NCBI RefSeq assembly: GCF_028767025.1
Contig: NZ_JAJQXX010000010.1
Span: forward strand, 1 to 64,000
Direction of reading: 5' to 3'
DNA length: 64,000 nt
Origin: Blautia sp. XA-2221
GTDB taxonomy: Bacteria; Bacillota; Clostridia; Lachnospirales; Lachnospiraceae
The position numbers and the translations under genes are program-made. Below are positions 34,055 to 43,136 of the stretch, piece by piece (the stretch's first letter is position 1; the number at the start of each line of letters is the position of its first letter). The notes under the pieces were generated by a model. The model saw nothing but the letters and a program-made list of their open reading frames with translations, had not been told where the DNA came from and did no database searches.

Positions 34055-35446
34055 ATGAAACGAGGGAGTATTTTTGAGCTGGATGGGATACCCAGGCTGC
34101 GTGAAGCCTGCCCTCTTGCTCTTCAGCAGGTAGTTGCAATGATCGTCGGCTGTGTTACACCGGCAATTATCGTGGCAGGAGCCGCCGCAGGCGGTCTGAA
34201 TTCGGAAGATCGTGTGATCCTGATACAGGCTTCTCTGCTCATGTCCGGGCTCGCAACATTACTCCAGCTTTTTCCTATTGGAAAAAAAGGAAAATTTGCA
34301 ATTGGCTCAGGACTTCCCATGATCATGGGAGTCAGCTTTGCCTATGTGCCAAGTATGCAGGCTATTGCGGAAGGATACGGGGTTGCGACGATTTTTGGCG
34401 CGCAGATCGTAGGTGGTATCGTGGCCCTTATTATGGGGCTTCTGGTAAAAAAGATACGAGTGTTTTTTCCGCCTCTGATCACAGGAACAGTTGTGTTTAC
34501 TATAGGACTGTCTTTGTATCCTACAGCCATTAACTATATGGCAGGAGGAGTGGGAAGTGAAAACTATGGATCCTGGCAGAACTGGCTAGTTGCATTTTTT
34601 ACCCTTGCAGTGGTGACAGCTCTGAATCATTTTGGAAAAGGTATCTGGAAGCTGGCGTCTATTCTTATTGGAATTATTGCAGGTTATATTGTGTCGATCC
34701 CGTTTGGAATGGTGAATCTTTCCAGTGTGGGAGAGGCAGGTGTAGTCCAGTTCCCTGAGTTTATGCATTTTGGTATAGAATTTGAGATTTCTTCTTGTGT
34801 GGCTATTGGAATTCTGTTTGCCATTAACTCTGTACAGGCTATCGGAGATTACTCTGCAACTACGATCGGAGCCATGAACCGGACACCTAAGGACGGAGAA
34901 CTTCAAAATGGTATTGTGGCTTATGGACTGACTAATATTTTAAGCGCCTGCTTTGGATGTCTGCCAACAGCAACTTACAGTTAGAATGTTGGTATTGTCA
35001 CCACAACAAAGGTTATTAACCGATGTGTTCTGGGACTGGCAGCAGTAATTCTTGCTGTGGCAGGTATTGTTCCGAAATTTTCAGCGCTGCTTACTACCAT
35101 TCCTCAGTGTGTGCTTGGAGGAGCAACGGTTTCTGTGTTTGCTTCTATAGCAATGACCGGAATGAAACTGGTAGCTTCCGCGGAAATGGATTACCGCAAT
35201 TCTTCAATCGTAGGTCTTGCAGCAGCGCTGGGAGTAGGTGTTTCTCAGGCAACAGCAGCGCTTTCTACTTTTCCGGAATGGGTTACGGTAATTTTTGGAA
35301 AATCTCCGGTAGTGCTTGCAACAATCATTGCTGTGCTTCTGAATGTGATCCTCCCCAAAAGCAGGGATGAGAAAAAAGAAGAAGAGCGTAAACAAAAAGA
35401 AGTAGAAGAACAATTAGAGAGAGATCGCAGAGAATTTGCGGAATAA
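34055..35446 (+). pseudogene. NCS2 xanthine/uracil permease interrupted by an in-frame TAG
   Basis: Residues 1-309 and the 153 residues after codon 310 are in the same frame and together give a full-length NCS2 transporter of about 462 residues. TAG at 34982-34984 stands where the family has glutamine: the context reads TYS-stop-NVGIVTTTKVINR, matching the signature [QEP]-N-x-G-x4-T. That glutamine contacts the purine base in UapA-type members. A single CAG to TAG change explains it. Start, ribosome site (GGGAGG), promoter and terminator are intact and no other lesion is visible, so the event is recent, an assembly error, or suppressed. The last 40 residues are charged and helical. Xanthine versus uracil specificity is not decided. 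Confidence 0.85.
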
Positions 35447-35448
35447 CA

Positions 35449-35493
35449 GACATCATAAAAGAAGCTGCCAGCGGCAGCTTCTTTTATGATGTC
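35449..35493 (+). terminator. Bidirectional terminator between the permease and pfk
   Basis: A 21-bp perfect inverted repeat (35449-35469 with 35473-35493, 3-base loop) with A/T-rich flanks separates two convergent genes and would stop both. Confidence 0.9.
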
Positions 35494-35502
35494 TGGTGAT
35501 TT

Positions 35503-36735
35503 TTATTTTCTGTAAACAAATACAGGAAGTCCGTCCTCTCCCAGAGGTACGTTGACACTGCCCTGAACAAGCGGAGTCACATATTTTATAAATTCTTCTG
35601 ATACATCAGAACCGTTTTCGGTGATCCATTCAGCCGGAACTTCTTTTTCTTCATTGCAGATCAGATTTACATCTTCCAGTCCACATTCCATTTTATAGGA
35701 GCCGTCGTCAGCCTGACAGCGTACAAAGGAAACCATTTTGCCTGTCTCGCCGTTTAAAGCAGCCTGAACGCCGAAACGTCCGGCGGAAACAGCTTCCTCC
35801 TGATCAGCGGCGGAGATAAGAGAAGCAGAGCAGCGCTGACTTACATTCAGTTCCACAGAACGGGCCTTTACGCCAAGACGGTCACGAACCAGATTTTCCA
35901 GATATTTTCCGCAGCCTGCAAGCATTTTATGACCAAAGGTATCTGTACCTACAGAACTGTCATATTCACAGATAAAGGTACCGTCTGCGTCATGGATTCC
36001 TTCAGAAACGCACACAACTACATTACAGTTCTTTTCAAAAGCGTTTTCTACATCTTTGAGGAATTTTTCTGTATCAAAAGCGCTTTCCGGGAGATAAATA
36101 AAGAAAGGATTGTCGCCTTTGTATTTACGGGCAAGGGCAGAGGCAGCAGTAAGCCAGCCGGCATGACGTCCCATAATCTCAATGATGGTTACGGATTTTT
36201 TTTCATAAACACTGGCATCCAGAGTGATCTCACGTACTGTTGACGCTACATATTTTGCAGCGCTTCCGTATCCCGGGGTATGATCGGTATGAACAAGGTC
36301 ATTGTCAATGGTTTTCGGTTCGCCGATCACGCGGATAGAGCTGCCTGTCTGAGCAGCATACCGGGAAAGTTTGCTTACAGTGTCCATGGAGTCGTTGCCT
36401 CCGATATAGAAGAACCAGCCGATATTCAGTTCTTCAAATTTCTGGAAAAGAAGAGGGTAAATCGGATCTTCCAGAGATTCCGGAAGTTTATACCGACAGG
36501 AGCCAAGGTAAGCGCCTGGTGTATGTTTCAGATGATCCAGCTGTTCGCCTGGCAGAGCTTCACGGAAATTCAGAATCCTGTCCTCAAGAAAGCCTTCGAT
36601 TCCGTTTACCATACCGTAAACTTCGCCAATTTCATCAGAATGAGCAATTCCCTCGGAAACCACTCCGTAAAGACTGCTGTTGATCACTGCTGTAGGGCCG
36701 CCGGACTGTCCGACGATCAGATTCTTTTTTGTCAT
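35503..36735 (-). CDS. 6-phosphofructokinase, probably PPi-dependent type
   Basis: The 410-residue protein starts GQSGGPTAVINSSLYG and carries GGNDSMDTVSKL and EPKTIDND. ATP-type enzymes have GGDGS and PGTIDND, so the lysine in PKTIDND and the altered GG-x-DS loop point to the pyrophosphate-using branch, which can run reversibly in glycolysis. Other family motifs: IEIMGRHAGWLTAASALA and CVSEGIHD. ATG at 36735 (reading left) follows CGGAGGT; an in-frame upstream extension is rejected. Donor specificity remains inference. Confidence 0.88.
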   Translation of the reverse strand: MTKKNLIVGQSGGPTAVINSSLYGVVSEGIAHSDEIGEVYGMVNGIEGFLEDRILNFREALPGEQLDHLKHTPGAYLGSCRYKLPESLEDPIYPLLFQKFEELNIGWFFYIGGNDSMDTVSKLSRYAAQTGSSIRVIGEPKTIDNDLVHTDHTPGYGSAAKYVASTVREITLDASVYEKKSVTIIEIMGRHAGWLTAASALARKYKGDNPFFIYLPESAFDTEKFLKDVENAFEKNCNVVVCVSEGIHDADGTFICEYDSSVGTDTFGHKMLAGCGKYLENLVRDRLGVKARSVELNVSQRCSASLISAADQEEAVSAGRFGVQAALNGETGKMVSFVRCQADDGSYKMECGLEDVNLICNEEKEVPAEWITENGSDVSEEFIKYVTPLVQGSVNVPLGEDGLPVFVYRK

Positions 36736-36823
36736 TTTGTACCTCCGATATGGATAATTGTAGGATTTCTTACTGATGCAAGTATACCACATGAAGGAAG
36801 GAATGACAAACAGAGAAAAAACT

Positions 36824-36916
36824 CAGTTACAGTACAGTAAAAGTTATGAATAGTAACACAGCTTATCGGGAACGAATGAACAGCAACAGTTACAGTGAAG
36901 GTCGTGAACAGTAGCC
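36824..36916 (+). repeat. Imperfect direct repeat in the pfk-pepT gap
   Basis: CAGTTACAGT begins units at 36824 and 36887; each continues with a GT..TGAA.AGTA.C pattern, ending near 36857 and 36916. Together with promoter elements it is all I see in 36736-37043. Confidence 0.5.
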
Positions 36917-36936
36917 AGAAACAGAAAAAGGCTTCG

Positions 36937-36965
36937 TTGTATTTTAAACATTCTTATATTATAAT
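36937..36965 (+). promoter_or_regulatory. Promoter of pepT
   Basis: TTGTAT at 36937-36942 and TATAAT at 36960-36965 with a 17-base spacer, about 80 bases ahead of the start. Confidence 0.75.
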
Positions 36966-37043
36966 GGATTTATTCAGAAAAAGACTGCGGCTTTTTGTCC
37001 GGAAGGCTGCACTGTACATTTATCATCAGAACAGGAGAAGATT

Positions 37044-38261
37044 ATGAGAGCATATGAAAGATTGTTGAATTATGTAAAAATCCATACAACAAGTGATGAA
37101 AACAGCAATACAACGCCAAGTACCAGACGCCAGTTTGACCTTGCAGAGGTTCTTTCAGAAGAAATGAAAAATCTCGGAGTGAAGGACGTAAGAGTGGATG
37201 AGAACTGTTATGTATACGGATCTATTCCGGCAACTCCGGGGTATGAGGACAAACCTGCCATTGGACTGATTGCCCATCTGGATACTGCTCCGGATTTTTG
37301 CGGAGAGCATGTAAATCCACAGATCCACAGAAATTACAGCGGAGAGGATATCGTTCTTGGGGACAGCGGAAAGGTACTTTCTGTCCGGACGTTTCCTCAT
37401 CTTAAGAAATTGAAGGGAAGAACACTGATCACTACAGACGGCACTACTCTTCTGGGGGCGGATGACAAGGCCGGGATCGCAGAGATCATGACAGTTGCGG
37501 AAGAGCTGCTTAAAGGAACCATGCCTCACGGAAAGGTATGCATTGCTTTTACCCCTGATGAAGAGGTGGGAAGCGGCGCAGATAAGATGGATATTCCGGG
37601 ATTTGGAGCGCAGTATGCCTATACGGCAGACGGCGGCTGCGAAAATGAAATCGTATACGAGAATTTTAATGCCAGTGATGCCATATTTAAAATTACGGGA
37701 TTTAATATTCATCCGGGCGAAGCCAAAAACAAAATGGTAAATGCAGCGCTTGTTGGAATGGAGATCAATAGTATGCTTCCGGGACTGGAAACTCCTGCGC
37801 ATACAGAGCTGTATGAAGGCTTTTTCCATCTCTGTGAAATGGAAGGCACTGTAGAAAAGGCAACCCTTCAGTATATCGTCAGGGATCACAGCGCAGCTTC
37901 TTTTGAGGCAAGAGAAAATACTCTGAGACATATTGAAAAGCTTATGAACGAAAAATATGGTCAGGGAACGGTAAGACTTGAAATCCATGAACAGTACCGC
38001 AATATGGCAGAAAAAATTGAACCGTGTATGCAGCTTGTAGATTATGCAAAGGATGCCATCAGAGAGCAGGGAATGGAACCGGATACAGATCCTATCCGCG
38101 GAGGCACAGACGGATCACGGCTCAGTTTCCGGGGACTTCCCTGTCCGAATCTTGGAACAGGCGGCTATGCGTTCCATGGACCATATGAGCATATTACGGC
38201 AGAGGGAATGGATACAGCAGTCAATGTGATGCTGGGAATTTTAAAGAGATTTGCACAGTAA
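37044..38261 (+). CDS. pepT: Peptidase T (tripeptidase)
   Basis: This M20 zinc aminopeptidase releases the N-terminal residue of tripeptides. The 405-residue protein has LIAHLDTAPD (zinc His and general acid Asp), GADDKAGIAEIM (bridging Asp), TPDEEVGSGADK (catalytic and zinc Glu) and a late FHGPYEHI His ligand. ATG 37044 follows CAGGAGAAG. It has its own promoter and terminator, so it is a single-gene unit. Confidence 0.95.
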   Translation: MRAYERLLNYVKIHTTSDENSNTTPSTRRQFDLAEVLSEEMKNLGVKDVRVDENCYVYGSIPATPGYEDKPAIGLIAHLDTAPDFCGEHVNPQIHRNYSGEDIVLGDSGKVLSVRTFPHLKKLKGRTLITTDGTTLLGADDKAGIAEIMTVAEELLKGTMPHGKVCIAFTPDEEVGSGADKMDIPGFGAQYAYTADGGCENEIVYENFNASDAIFKITGFNIHPGEAKNKMVNAALVGMEINSMLPGLETPAHTELYEGFFHLCEMEGTVEKATLQYIVRDHSAASFEARENTLRHIEKLMNEKYGQGTVRLEIHEQYRNMAEKIEPCMQLVDYAKDAIREQGMEPDTDPIRGGTDGSRLSFRGLPCPNLGTGGYAFHGPYEHITAEGMDTAVNVMLGILKRFAQ

Positions 38262-38262
38262 C

Positions 38263-38296
38263 AAAAAAAGGATGTGAGTAATCACATCCTTTTTTG
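38263..38296 (+). terminator. Bidirectional terminator between pepT and pckA
   Basis: AAAAAAAGGATGTGA pairs with TCACATCCTTTTTT around GTAA. It lies between convergent genes and would end both transcripts. Confidence 0.9.
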
Positions 38297-38309
38297 CCGC
38301 TTATAAGAA

Positions 38310-39914
38310 TTATTCCTGAGGACCTGCTGCAACAAGAGCTTTGCCAGCTTCGTTTCCTTCGTATTTAGCGAAGTTCTTAACGAATCTCTGTGCAAGATCT
38401 TTTGCTTTTACTTCCCACTCAGAAGCGTCTGCGTAGGTGTCACGAGGATCAAGAATGTTTGTATCAACGCCCGGAAGCTCTGTCGGAACTTCAAAGTTGA
38501 AGTGCGGAATAGTCTTGGTCGGTGCGTTGTTGATGTCTCCGTTAAGGATTGCATCGATGATACCACGAGTATCTTTGATGGAGATACGTTTTCCGGAGCC
38601 GTTCCATCCTGTGTTTACAAGATAAGCTTTAGCGCCGTTTGCTTCCATCTTCTTAACAAGCTCTTCTGCGTATTTTGTCGGATGAAGCTCAAGGAAAGCC
38701 TGTCCGAAGCAAGCGGAGAAGGTTGGTGTAGGCTCAGTAATTCCACGCTCTGTACCAGCAAGTTTAGCTGTGAAACCAGACAGGAAGTAGTACTGAGTCT
38801 GCTCTGGTGTAAGAACAGATACTGGAGGCAGTACGCCGAAAGCATCTGCGGAAAGGAAGATTACGTTCTTAGCTGCAGGAGCTGCGGAAACCGGACGAAC
38901 GATATTGTCGATGTGGTCGATCGGGTAGGAAACACGAGTGTTTTCTGTTACGCTCTTATCATCGAAGTCGATCTTTCCGTCTTTGTCAAGAGTAACGTTC
39001 TCAAGAAGAGCGTTACGTCTGATCGCATTGTAGATATCCGGCTCAGAATCTTTGTCAAGGTTGATAACTTTTGCGTAGCATCCGCCCTCAAAGTTGAAGA
39101 TACCGTTGTCATCCCAGCCATGCTCGTCATCACCGATCAGGAGACGTTTCGGGTCTGTGGAAAGAGTTGTTTTACCTGTTCCGGAAAGTCCGAAGAAGAT
39201 AGCTGTGTTTTCTCCGTTCATATCTGTGTTTGCAGAGCAGTGCATGGAAGCGATGCCCTTAAGCGGCAGATAGTAGTTCATCATGGAGAACATACCTTTT
39301 TTCATTTCTCCGCCGTACCATGTGTTCAGGATAACCTGCTCACGGCTTGTGATGTTGAAAAGAACTGCTGTCTCAGAGTTAAGACCAAGTTCTTTGTAGT
39401 TGTCTACTTTAGCTTTGGATGCGTTGTATACTACGAAATCCGGCTCAAAGTTCTCAAGCTCTTCCTCAGTAGGAACGATGAACATGTTCTTTACGAAATG
39501 AGCCTGCCAAGCTACTTCAACGATGAAACGGATAGCCATACGTGTGTCATGGTTAGCGCCGCAGAAAGCGTCTACTACGAAAAGTCTCTTATTGGAGAGC
39601 TCTTTCAGAGCAAGCTCTTTACAGCTGTCCCATGCTTCCTGGGAAGCCGGATGATTGTCGTTTTTGTACTCATCGGAAGTCCACCATACAGTATCTTTGG
39701 AGTTTTCATCCATAACGATGAATTTGTCTTTAGGTGAACGGCCGGTATAGATACCAGTCATAACGTTGACTGCGCCAAGTTCACTTTCCTGGCCTTTTTC
39801 AAAGCCTTCAAGCTCTGGTTTTGTTTCCTCTTCGAATAACATTTCATAAGAAGGATTGTGTACGATTTCTGTGGTTCCGGTAATGCCGTACTTGGTTAAA
39901 TCAATTTTTGCCAT
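38310..39914 (-). CDS. pckA: Phosphoenolpyruvate carboxykinase (ATP)
   Basis: The enzyme interconverts oxaloacetate and PEP; in anaerobes it often fixes CO2 toward oxaloacetate. The 534-residue protein has [28 protein letters not shown] (kinase-1a loop), [22 protein letters not shown] (metal-binding) and the C-terminal [19 protein letters not shown] at 39914, with AAGAGGTAAA upstream on the coding strand. Its codon choice (few rare codons, strong third-position bias) looks like that of a highly expressed gene. Confidence 0.96.
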   Translation of the reverse strand: MAKIDLTKYGITGTTEIVHNPSYEMLFEEETKPELEGFEKGQESELGAVNVMTGIYTGRSPKDKFIVMDENSKDTVWWTSDEYKNDNHPASQEAWDSCKELALKELSNKRLFVVDAFCGANHDTRMAIRFIVEVAWQAHFVKNMFIVPTEEELENFEPDFVVYNASKAKVDNYKELGLNSETAVLFNITSREQVILNTWYGGEMKKGMFSMMNYYLPLKGIASMHCSANTDMNGENTAIFFGLSGTGKTTLSTDPKRLLIGDDEHGWDDNGIFNFEGGCYAKVINLDKDSEPDIYNAIRRNALLENVTLDKDGKIDFDDKSVTENTRVSYPIDHIDNIVRPVSAAPAAKNVIFLSADAFGVLPPVSVLTPEQTQYYFLSGFTAKLAGTERGITEPTPTFSACFGQAFLELHPTKYAEELVKKMEANGAKAYLVNTGWNGSGKRISIKDTRGIIDAILNGDINNAPTKTIPHFNFEVPTELPGVDTNILDPRDTYADASEWEVKAKDLAQRFVKNFAKYEGNEAGKALVAAGPQE

Positions 39915-40017
39915 CTTACATTTACCTCTTTTCTTAAAATAGTAATAGGATAACAGCCTGACTGTCAGACCTTATGTTATCTTGTGAAAGAAGTGGAACT
40001 ATAGCTTTCCTCTATAT

Positions 40018-40045
40018 ATTATACATAAATGCGGGACAAAATCAA
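40018..40045 (-). promoter_or_regulatory. Promoter of pckA
   Basis: Reading left, TTGATT (40040-40045) and TATAAT (40018-40023) have a 16-base spacer. The leader is about 100 bases. The rest of 39915-40351 shows nothing further: no gene, tRNA or clear hairpin. Confidence 0.65.
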
Positions 40046-40351
40046 CTGAAAAATAATTTTTTAACAATGCAAAAAAGTCAGTAAAATGTTTCAGATACAA
40101 AACTGGACAAAAATTACCCGAAATATAGGTGTTATACGATCCCGATAGGGAAAAACTTTGCTATAGCAGCCGAAATCAAAGGAATTATACAGCCGATAAA
40201 AAGTATTTTACGGGGGATGCAAGATACGGCAGAGTATTATGGAATATGAAGGAAGATATGAAATAAATGAAAAGGCAGTAGTAAAAAGAAGGAACGGAGT
40301 GGACGGTGACGGGCGTAAAGTTTCCGCCCGTGCGGCGGCAGCATCCAGGGC

Positions 40352-41407
40352 TCAGAATGGAATCATAGAAGAAAAATCTTTTGGCAACGGAGCCTCAAAA
40401 ACAAGGCTTTTGTCATCAAAAGGATGGTTTAGAAACAATTTCCAGGCATGGAGAGCAGCTCTTGTAAAAGGAACAGGTGCATGAGATGCCGGAGTATTTC
40501 CGTATAAGGTATCGCCCAGAAGGGGATGCCCGATGGCGTTCATGTGCACACGGATCTGGTGAGTCCGTCCGGTATCCAGACAGAGCGTGACAAAAGACCA
40601 GTCGGAGGTACTGTGGATCACCTGATAATGGGTGACGGCGGTCTTAAAACTTTTGTTTGGAGCTGTTACCGGACATTGGGATGCGATATTTTTTTCAGGA
40701 TTGGCAGGAAAGGCGTCGGAAGCAAGGTTGTCTGACAGCCATGCAGTCATCTTACGGGAATCTTTGGGATCCGGACCAATGGGAAGACTGATGGTGTGTG
40801 CACATGAAAAAAACTCCGAAGAGGATGGAAGCATATTTTTTTCAGAGCAGGGATCAACAGGCAGGTATCCTGATACCACAGCCAGATATTGTTTTTTTAA
40901 CTGATTGTGGAAGCGCTGCGCCTGAAGCCTGGCAGCTGCGGTCTGATTTTTGGCAAAGATAACGATTCCCGAGGTTTCACGATCCAGTCTTCCTACAGGG
41001 CGGATAACAATGTTTTCATTTCTGGAACAAAAGTACCGGGAAACCTGATTGGCAAGACTGTCGCAGTAATGCCGTCCGGAGGGATGAGTGACAATTCCTG
41101 CCGGCTTGTCTACCACAAAAAGATCCTGATCTTCGTACAGGATTTTCAGCGGTGGCAGAGAAGTATCAGACGGGAATTCCAGATGTGCAGAACTCATACC
41201 AGGCTCTTCCAGACATACAGTGATCACATCTCCCGGAAAAACAGACTCTGTGACCCGGCATTGGATTCCGTTTTTGCAAATTCCCTGTGGGCGGAATTTT
41301 GCCTGGGAGATCTGATGTTTTGTCAGTCCTCCCTGTAAGCGCAGAACCTGGCCGACTGTGTGTGAATTGGAATTTTCATTTACAGTAAAGGTAAGAATAC
41401 GTTCCAT
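40352..41407 (-). CDS. RluA-family ribosomal/tRNA pseudouridine synthase
   Basis: The 351-residue protein has an S4-like N-terminus (about 1-70), then VDKPAGIVTHPSGRHYCDSL, the catalytic motif RPVGRLDRETSGIVIFAKN near 141, and TGRTHQIRVHMNAIGHPLLGD near the end. The aspartate in RLD is the catalytic residue. RluA, RluC and RluD substrates cannot be told apart here. ATG at 41407 (reading left) follows TCGGGAGGAAA. It lies just downstream of a tRNA terminator and so needs its own start or read-through. Confidence 0.9.
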   Translation of the reverse strand: MERILTFTVNENSNSHTVGQVLRLQGGLTKHQISQAKFRPQGICKNGIQCRVTESVFPGDVITVCLEEPGMSSAHLEFPSDTSLPPLKILYEDQDLFVVDKPAGIVTHPSGRHYCDSLANQVSRYFCSRNENIVIRPVGRLDRETSGIVIFAKNQTAAARLQAQRFHNQLKKQYLAVVSGYLPVDPCSEKNMLPSSSEFFSCAHTISLPIGPDPKDSRKMTAWLSDNLASDAFPANPEKNIASQCPVTAPNKSFKTAVTHYQVIHSTSDWSFVTLCLDTGRTHQIRVHMNAIGHPLLGDTLYGNTPASHAPVPFTRAALHAWKLFLNHPFDDKSLVFEAPLPKDFSSMIPF

Positions 41408-41439
41408 ATGTTTCCTCCCGAGAATTTTAGAGAGCTAAA

Positions 41440-41477
41440 ATAAAAATATCCGGAATCCATTTTAGAATTCCGGATAT
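41440..41477 (-). terminator. Terminator of the Ser-Trp tRNA unit
   Basis: ATTCCGGATAT (41467-41477) pairs with 41446-41456; on the minus strand a T-rich tail follows. It ends the tRNA transcript ahead of the pseudouridine synthase gene. Confidence 0.82.
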
Positions 41478-41486
41478 CTGTAATAG

Positions 41487-41557
41487 CAGGGGATGAGAGA
41501 ATCGAACTCCCACCAAAGGTTTTGGAGACCCCTATCATACCATTTGACCAATCCCCT
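41487..41557 (-). tRNA. tRNA-Trp (CCA)
   Basis: Acceptor AGGGGAT/ATCCCCT, T arm GGGAG-TTCGATT-CTCTC, and a 7-base anticodon loop CTCCAAA giving anticodon CCA. The anticodon stem GGGGT/ACCTT uses two G-U pairs, and the D arm GGTCAAATGGTATGA resembles that of Gln tRNAs more than the usual GCTCAATTGGTAGAGC of tRNA-Trp. 71 bases, CCA end not encoded. Confidence 0.88.
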
Positions 41558-41609
41558 GTATGTGCATCAAACAAAAACATTATACTACGAAAGAATCTGT
41601 TTGTCAAGA

Positions 41610-41697
41610 CGGAGATGGAGGGATTTGAACCCTCGCGCCGGTTACCCGACCTACCGCATTTCGAGTGCGGACCCTTCAGCCTCTTGGGTACATCTCC
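41610..41697 (-). tRNA. tRNA-Ser (CGA)
   Basis: The 88-base length with a long variable arm, acceptor GGAGATG/CATCTCC and anticodon loop holding CGA identify a serine tRNA reading UCG. T arm GAGGG-TTCAAAT-CCCTC is canonical. It lies upstream of tRNA-Trp in the same transcript. Confidence 0.93.
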
Positions 41698-41709
41698 ATG
41701 ACAAATTTT

Positions 41710-41738
41710 ATTATATCGGCTGTTTCGGGGAAAGTCAA
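41710..41738 (-). promoter_or_regulatory. Promoter of the Ser-Trp tRNA unit
   Basis: Reading left, TTGACT (41733-41738) and TATAAT (41710-41715) with a 17-base spacer, 12 bases ahead of tRNA-Ser. It is divergent from the epsC promoter. Confidence 0.82.
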
Positions 41739-41759
41739 ATTATTTTTGGAATCTGTTTC

Positions 41760-41788
41760 TTGACGCATAGAAAAAGCTATACTATATT
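41760..41788 (+). promoter_or_regulatory. Promoter of epsC
   Basis: TTGACG at 41760-41765 and TATATT at 41783-41788, 17 bases apart, about 36 bases ahead of the start codon. Confidence 0.72.
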
Positions 41789-41823
41789 ATAAGATAAAAA
41801 GAATTCAGCAGACAGGAGGAATT

Positions 41824-42756
41824 ATGAGCAGAAAAAAAGAAGCAGTTTTAAAAGCTGCAGAAAATCTTACAGAGAATTATGACAGGGAAGAACTGTTTAT
41901 GCCCAAAAATGGCAGAAGCCTTCCTAACAGATCTGTGATCATTGATCTGGTGAGAGATCTCCGGTCTGTAATATTTCCGGGATATTTTGGAGAGGATACA
42001 GCGGCAAGATTGTTTCCGGAGCAGTTTACAGCTTTTCTTTTGAATGATTTTTATGACAGACTGAAAAGTCAGGTGGAAATTGCATTTCTTTATGCAGATC
42101 AGGATATGCAGAAAGATGAGGCATGTGCAAGAGCGGAAACTATTTGTGATGTTTTTTTTGAAAAGCTTCCGGAAGTGCAGAAAAAACTTCTGAAGGATGT
42201 CCAGGCGGGATTTGACGGAGACCCGGCGGCAAAAAGTAAGGAAGAGATTATTTTTTCCTATCCGGGACTGTTTGCTATTTATGTATATCGTCTGGCTCAT
42301 ATTCTTTATATAGAAAAGGTTCCGTATATTCCACGTATTATGACAGAATATGCTCATGGAAAAACCGGAATTGATATTAATCCGGGAGCAACCATTGGAG
42401 ACTATTTTTTTATTGACCATGGTACCGGAGTTGTCATTGGCGAGACAACAGAGATCGGAAAAAATGTAAAGCTGTATCAGGGGGTAACTCTGGGGGCGCT
42501 TTCTACCAGACAGGGGCAGCAGCTTGCGGATGTGAAACGTCATCCGACGATCGGTGATAATGTGACGATTTATTCTAATTCTACGGTCCTTGGAGGAGAG
42601 ACGGTGATTGGTGAGAATACGATCATAGGAGGAAATACTTTTATTACCTCGTCGATTCCTGCCAATACGAAGGTAAGCGCAAAAAGTCCGGAGCTTGTAA
42701 TCAAAAAGCCAAGGAACACAGTTTCCAAAGCTGACGTGTGGGACTGGGAAAATTAA
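41824..42756 (+). CDS. epsC: Serine O-acetyltransferase, EpsC type
   Basis: It acetylates serine with acetyl-CoA, the first step of cysteine synthesis. The 310-residue protein has a long helical N-terminal domain (about 1-165) and a left-handed beta-helix with hexapeptide repeats: [21 protein letters not shown] with catalytic His, [18 protein letters not shown] and [21 protein letters not shown]. The extended N-terminus separates EpsC from the shorter CysE. No cysteine synthase gene is beside it. Ribosome site CAGGAGGAA. Confidence 0.92.
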   Translation: MSRKKEAVLKAAENLTENYDREELFMPKNGRSLPNRSVIIDLVRDLRSVIFPGYFGEDTAARLFPEQFTAFLLNDFYDRLKSQVEIAFLYADQDMQKDEACARAETICDVFFEKLPEVQKKLLKDVQAGFDGDPAAKSKEEIIFSYPGLFAIYVYRLAHILYIEKVPYIPRIMTEYAHGKTGIDINPGATIGDYFFIDHGTGVVIGETTEIGKNVKLYQGVTLGALSTRQGQQLADVKRHPTIGDNVTIYSNSTVLGGETVIGENTIIGGNTFITSSIPANTKVSAKSPELVIKKPRNTVSKADVWDWEN

Positions 42757-42783
42757 CCGGATCAGGGATAAGATCAACAGAAA

Positions 42784-42841
42784 ACAGGAGTGTCTGTACT
42801 GCTGTATCAGCCTGCAGAACAGGCACTCCTGTAACTTTTTA
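42784..42841 (+). terminator. Terminator after epsC
   Basis: ACAGGAGTGTCTGT pairs with ACAGGCACTCCTGT around a 21-base loop that itself includes complementary bases; TTTTT follows. Confidence 0.72.
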
Positions 42842-42871
42842 AAAAAAAATAAAATTTTTTCAAAAAAAGTG

Positions 42872-42900
42872 TTGACATTTGGGTTGAGGTATTATATACT
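42872..42900 (+). promoter_or_regulatory. Promoter of the tRNA-Gly pair
   Basis: TTGACA at 42872-42877 and TATACT at 42895-42900, 17 bases apart, close to consensus as is usual for tRNA operons. Confidence 0.88.
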
Positions 42901-42950
42901 AACGAAGTCGGTTGAGGGAAACACAAAAAACTCTCACAAGACAAACACTT

Positions 42951-43021
42951 GCGGGTGTAGTTCAATGGTAGAACACCAGCCTTCCAAGCTGGATACGTGG
43001 GTTCGATTCCCATCACCCGCT
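42951..43021 (+). tRNA. tRNA-Gly (TCC)
   Basis: Acceptor GCGGGTG/CACCCGC, anticodon loop CTTCCAA (TCC), T arm GTGGG-TTCGATT-CCCAT. 71 bases, CCA end not encoded. Confidence 0.95.
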
Positions 43022-43026
43022 CTTAT

Positions 43027-43099
43027 GCGATAGTGGCGTAGTTGGTAACGCGCGACCTTGCCAAGGTCGAGACCGCGGGTTCGAGCCCCGTCTATCGCT
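43027..43099 (+). tRNA. tRNA-Gly (GCC)
   Basis: Acceptor GCGATAG/CTATCGC, anticodon loop TTGCCAA (GCC), T arm GCGGG-TTCGAGC-CCCGT. It follows the TCC isoacceptor by five bases, so the two are one transcript covering the glycine codons. Confidence 0.94.
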
Positions 43100-43102
43100 C
43101 TT

Positions 43103-43136
43103 AAAAGTCAGGAACTTGTTCCTGACTTTTTTGTTT
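43103..43136 (+). terminator. Bidirectional terminator between tRNA-Gly and the small minus-strand ORF
   Basis: AAAAGTCAGGAAC pairs with GTTCCTGACTTTT, T run on both strands. It serves the tRNA unit rightward and the DUF378 unit leftward. Confidence 0.88.

Noticed and set aside
34982-34984. Pyrrolysine or general amber reassignment in the NCS2 gene
   Set aside because: TAG ends several intact genes in the window, and the replaced residue is glutamine (CAG), one transition away. A point mutation or error is simpler.
35023-35370. 115-codon frame after the amber codon
   Set aside because: It is in another frame from the true permease continuation, which runs on in the original frame to 35446.
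38502-39737. 411-codon plus-strand frame opposite pckA
   Set aside because: Val/Cys/Ser-rich shadow of pckA; no start signals or homology.
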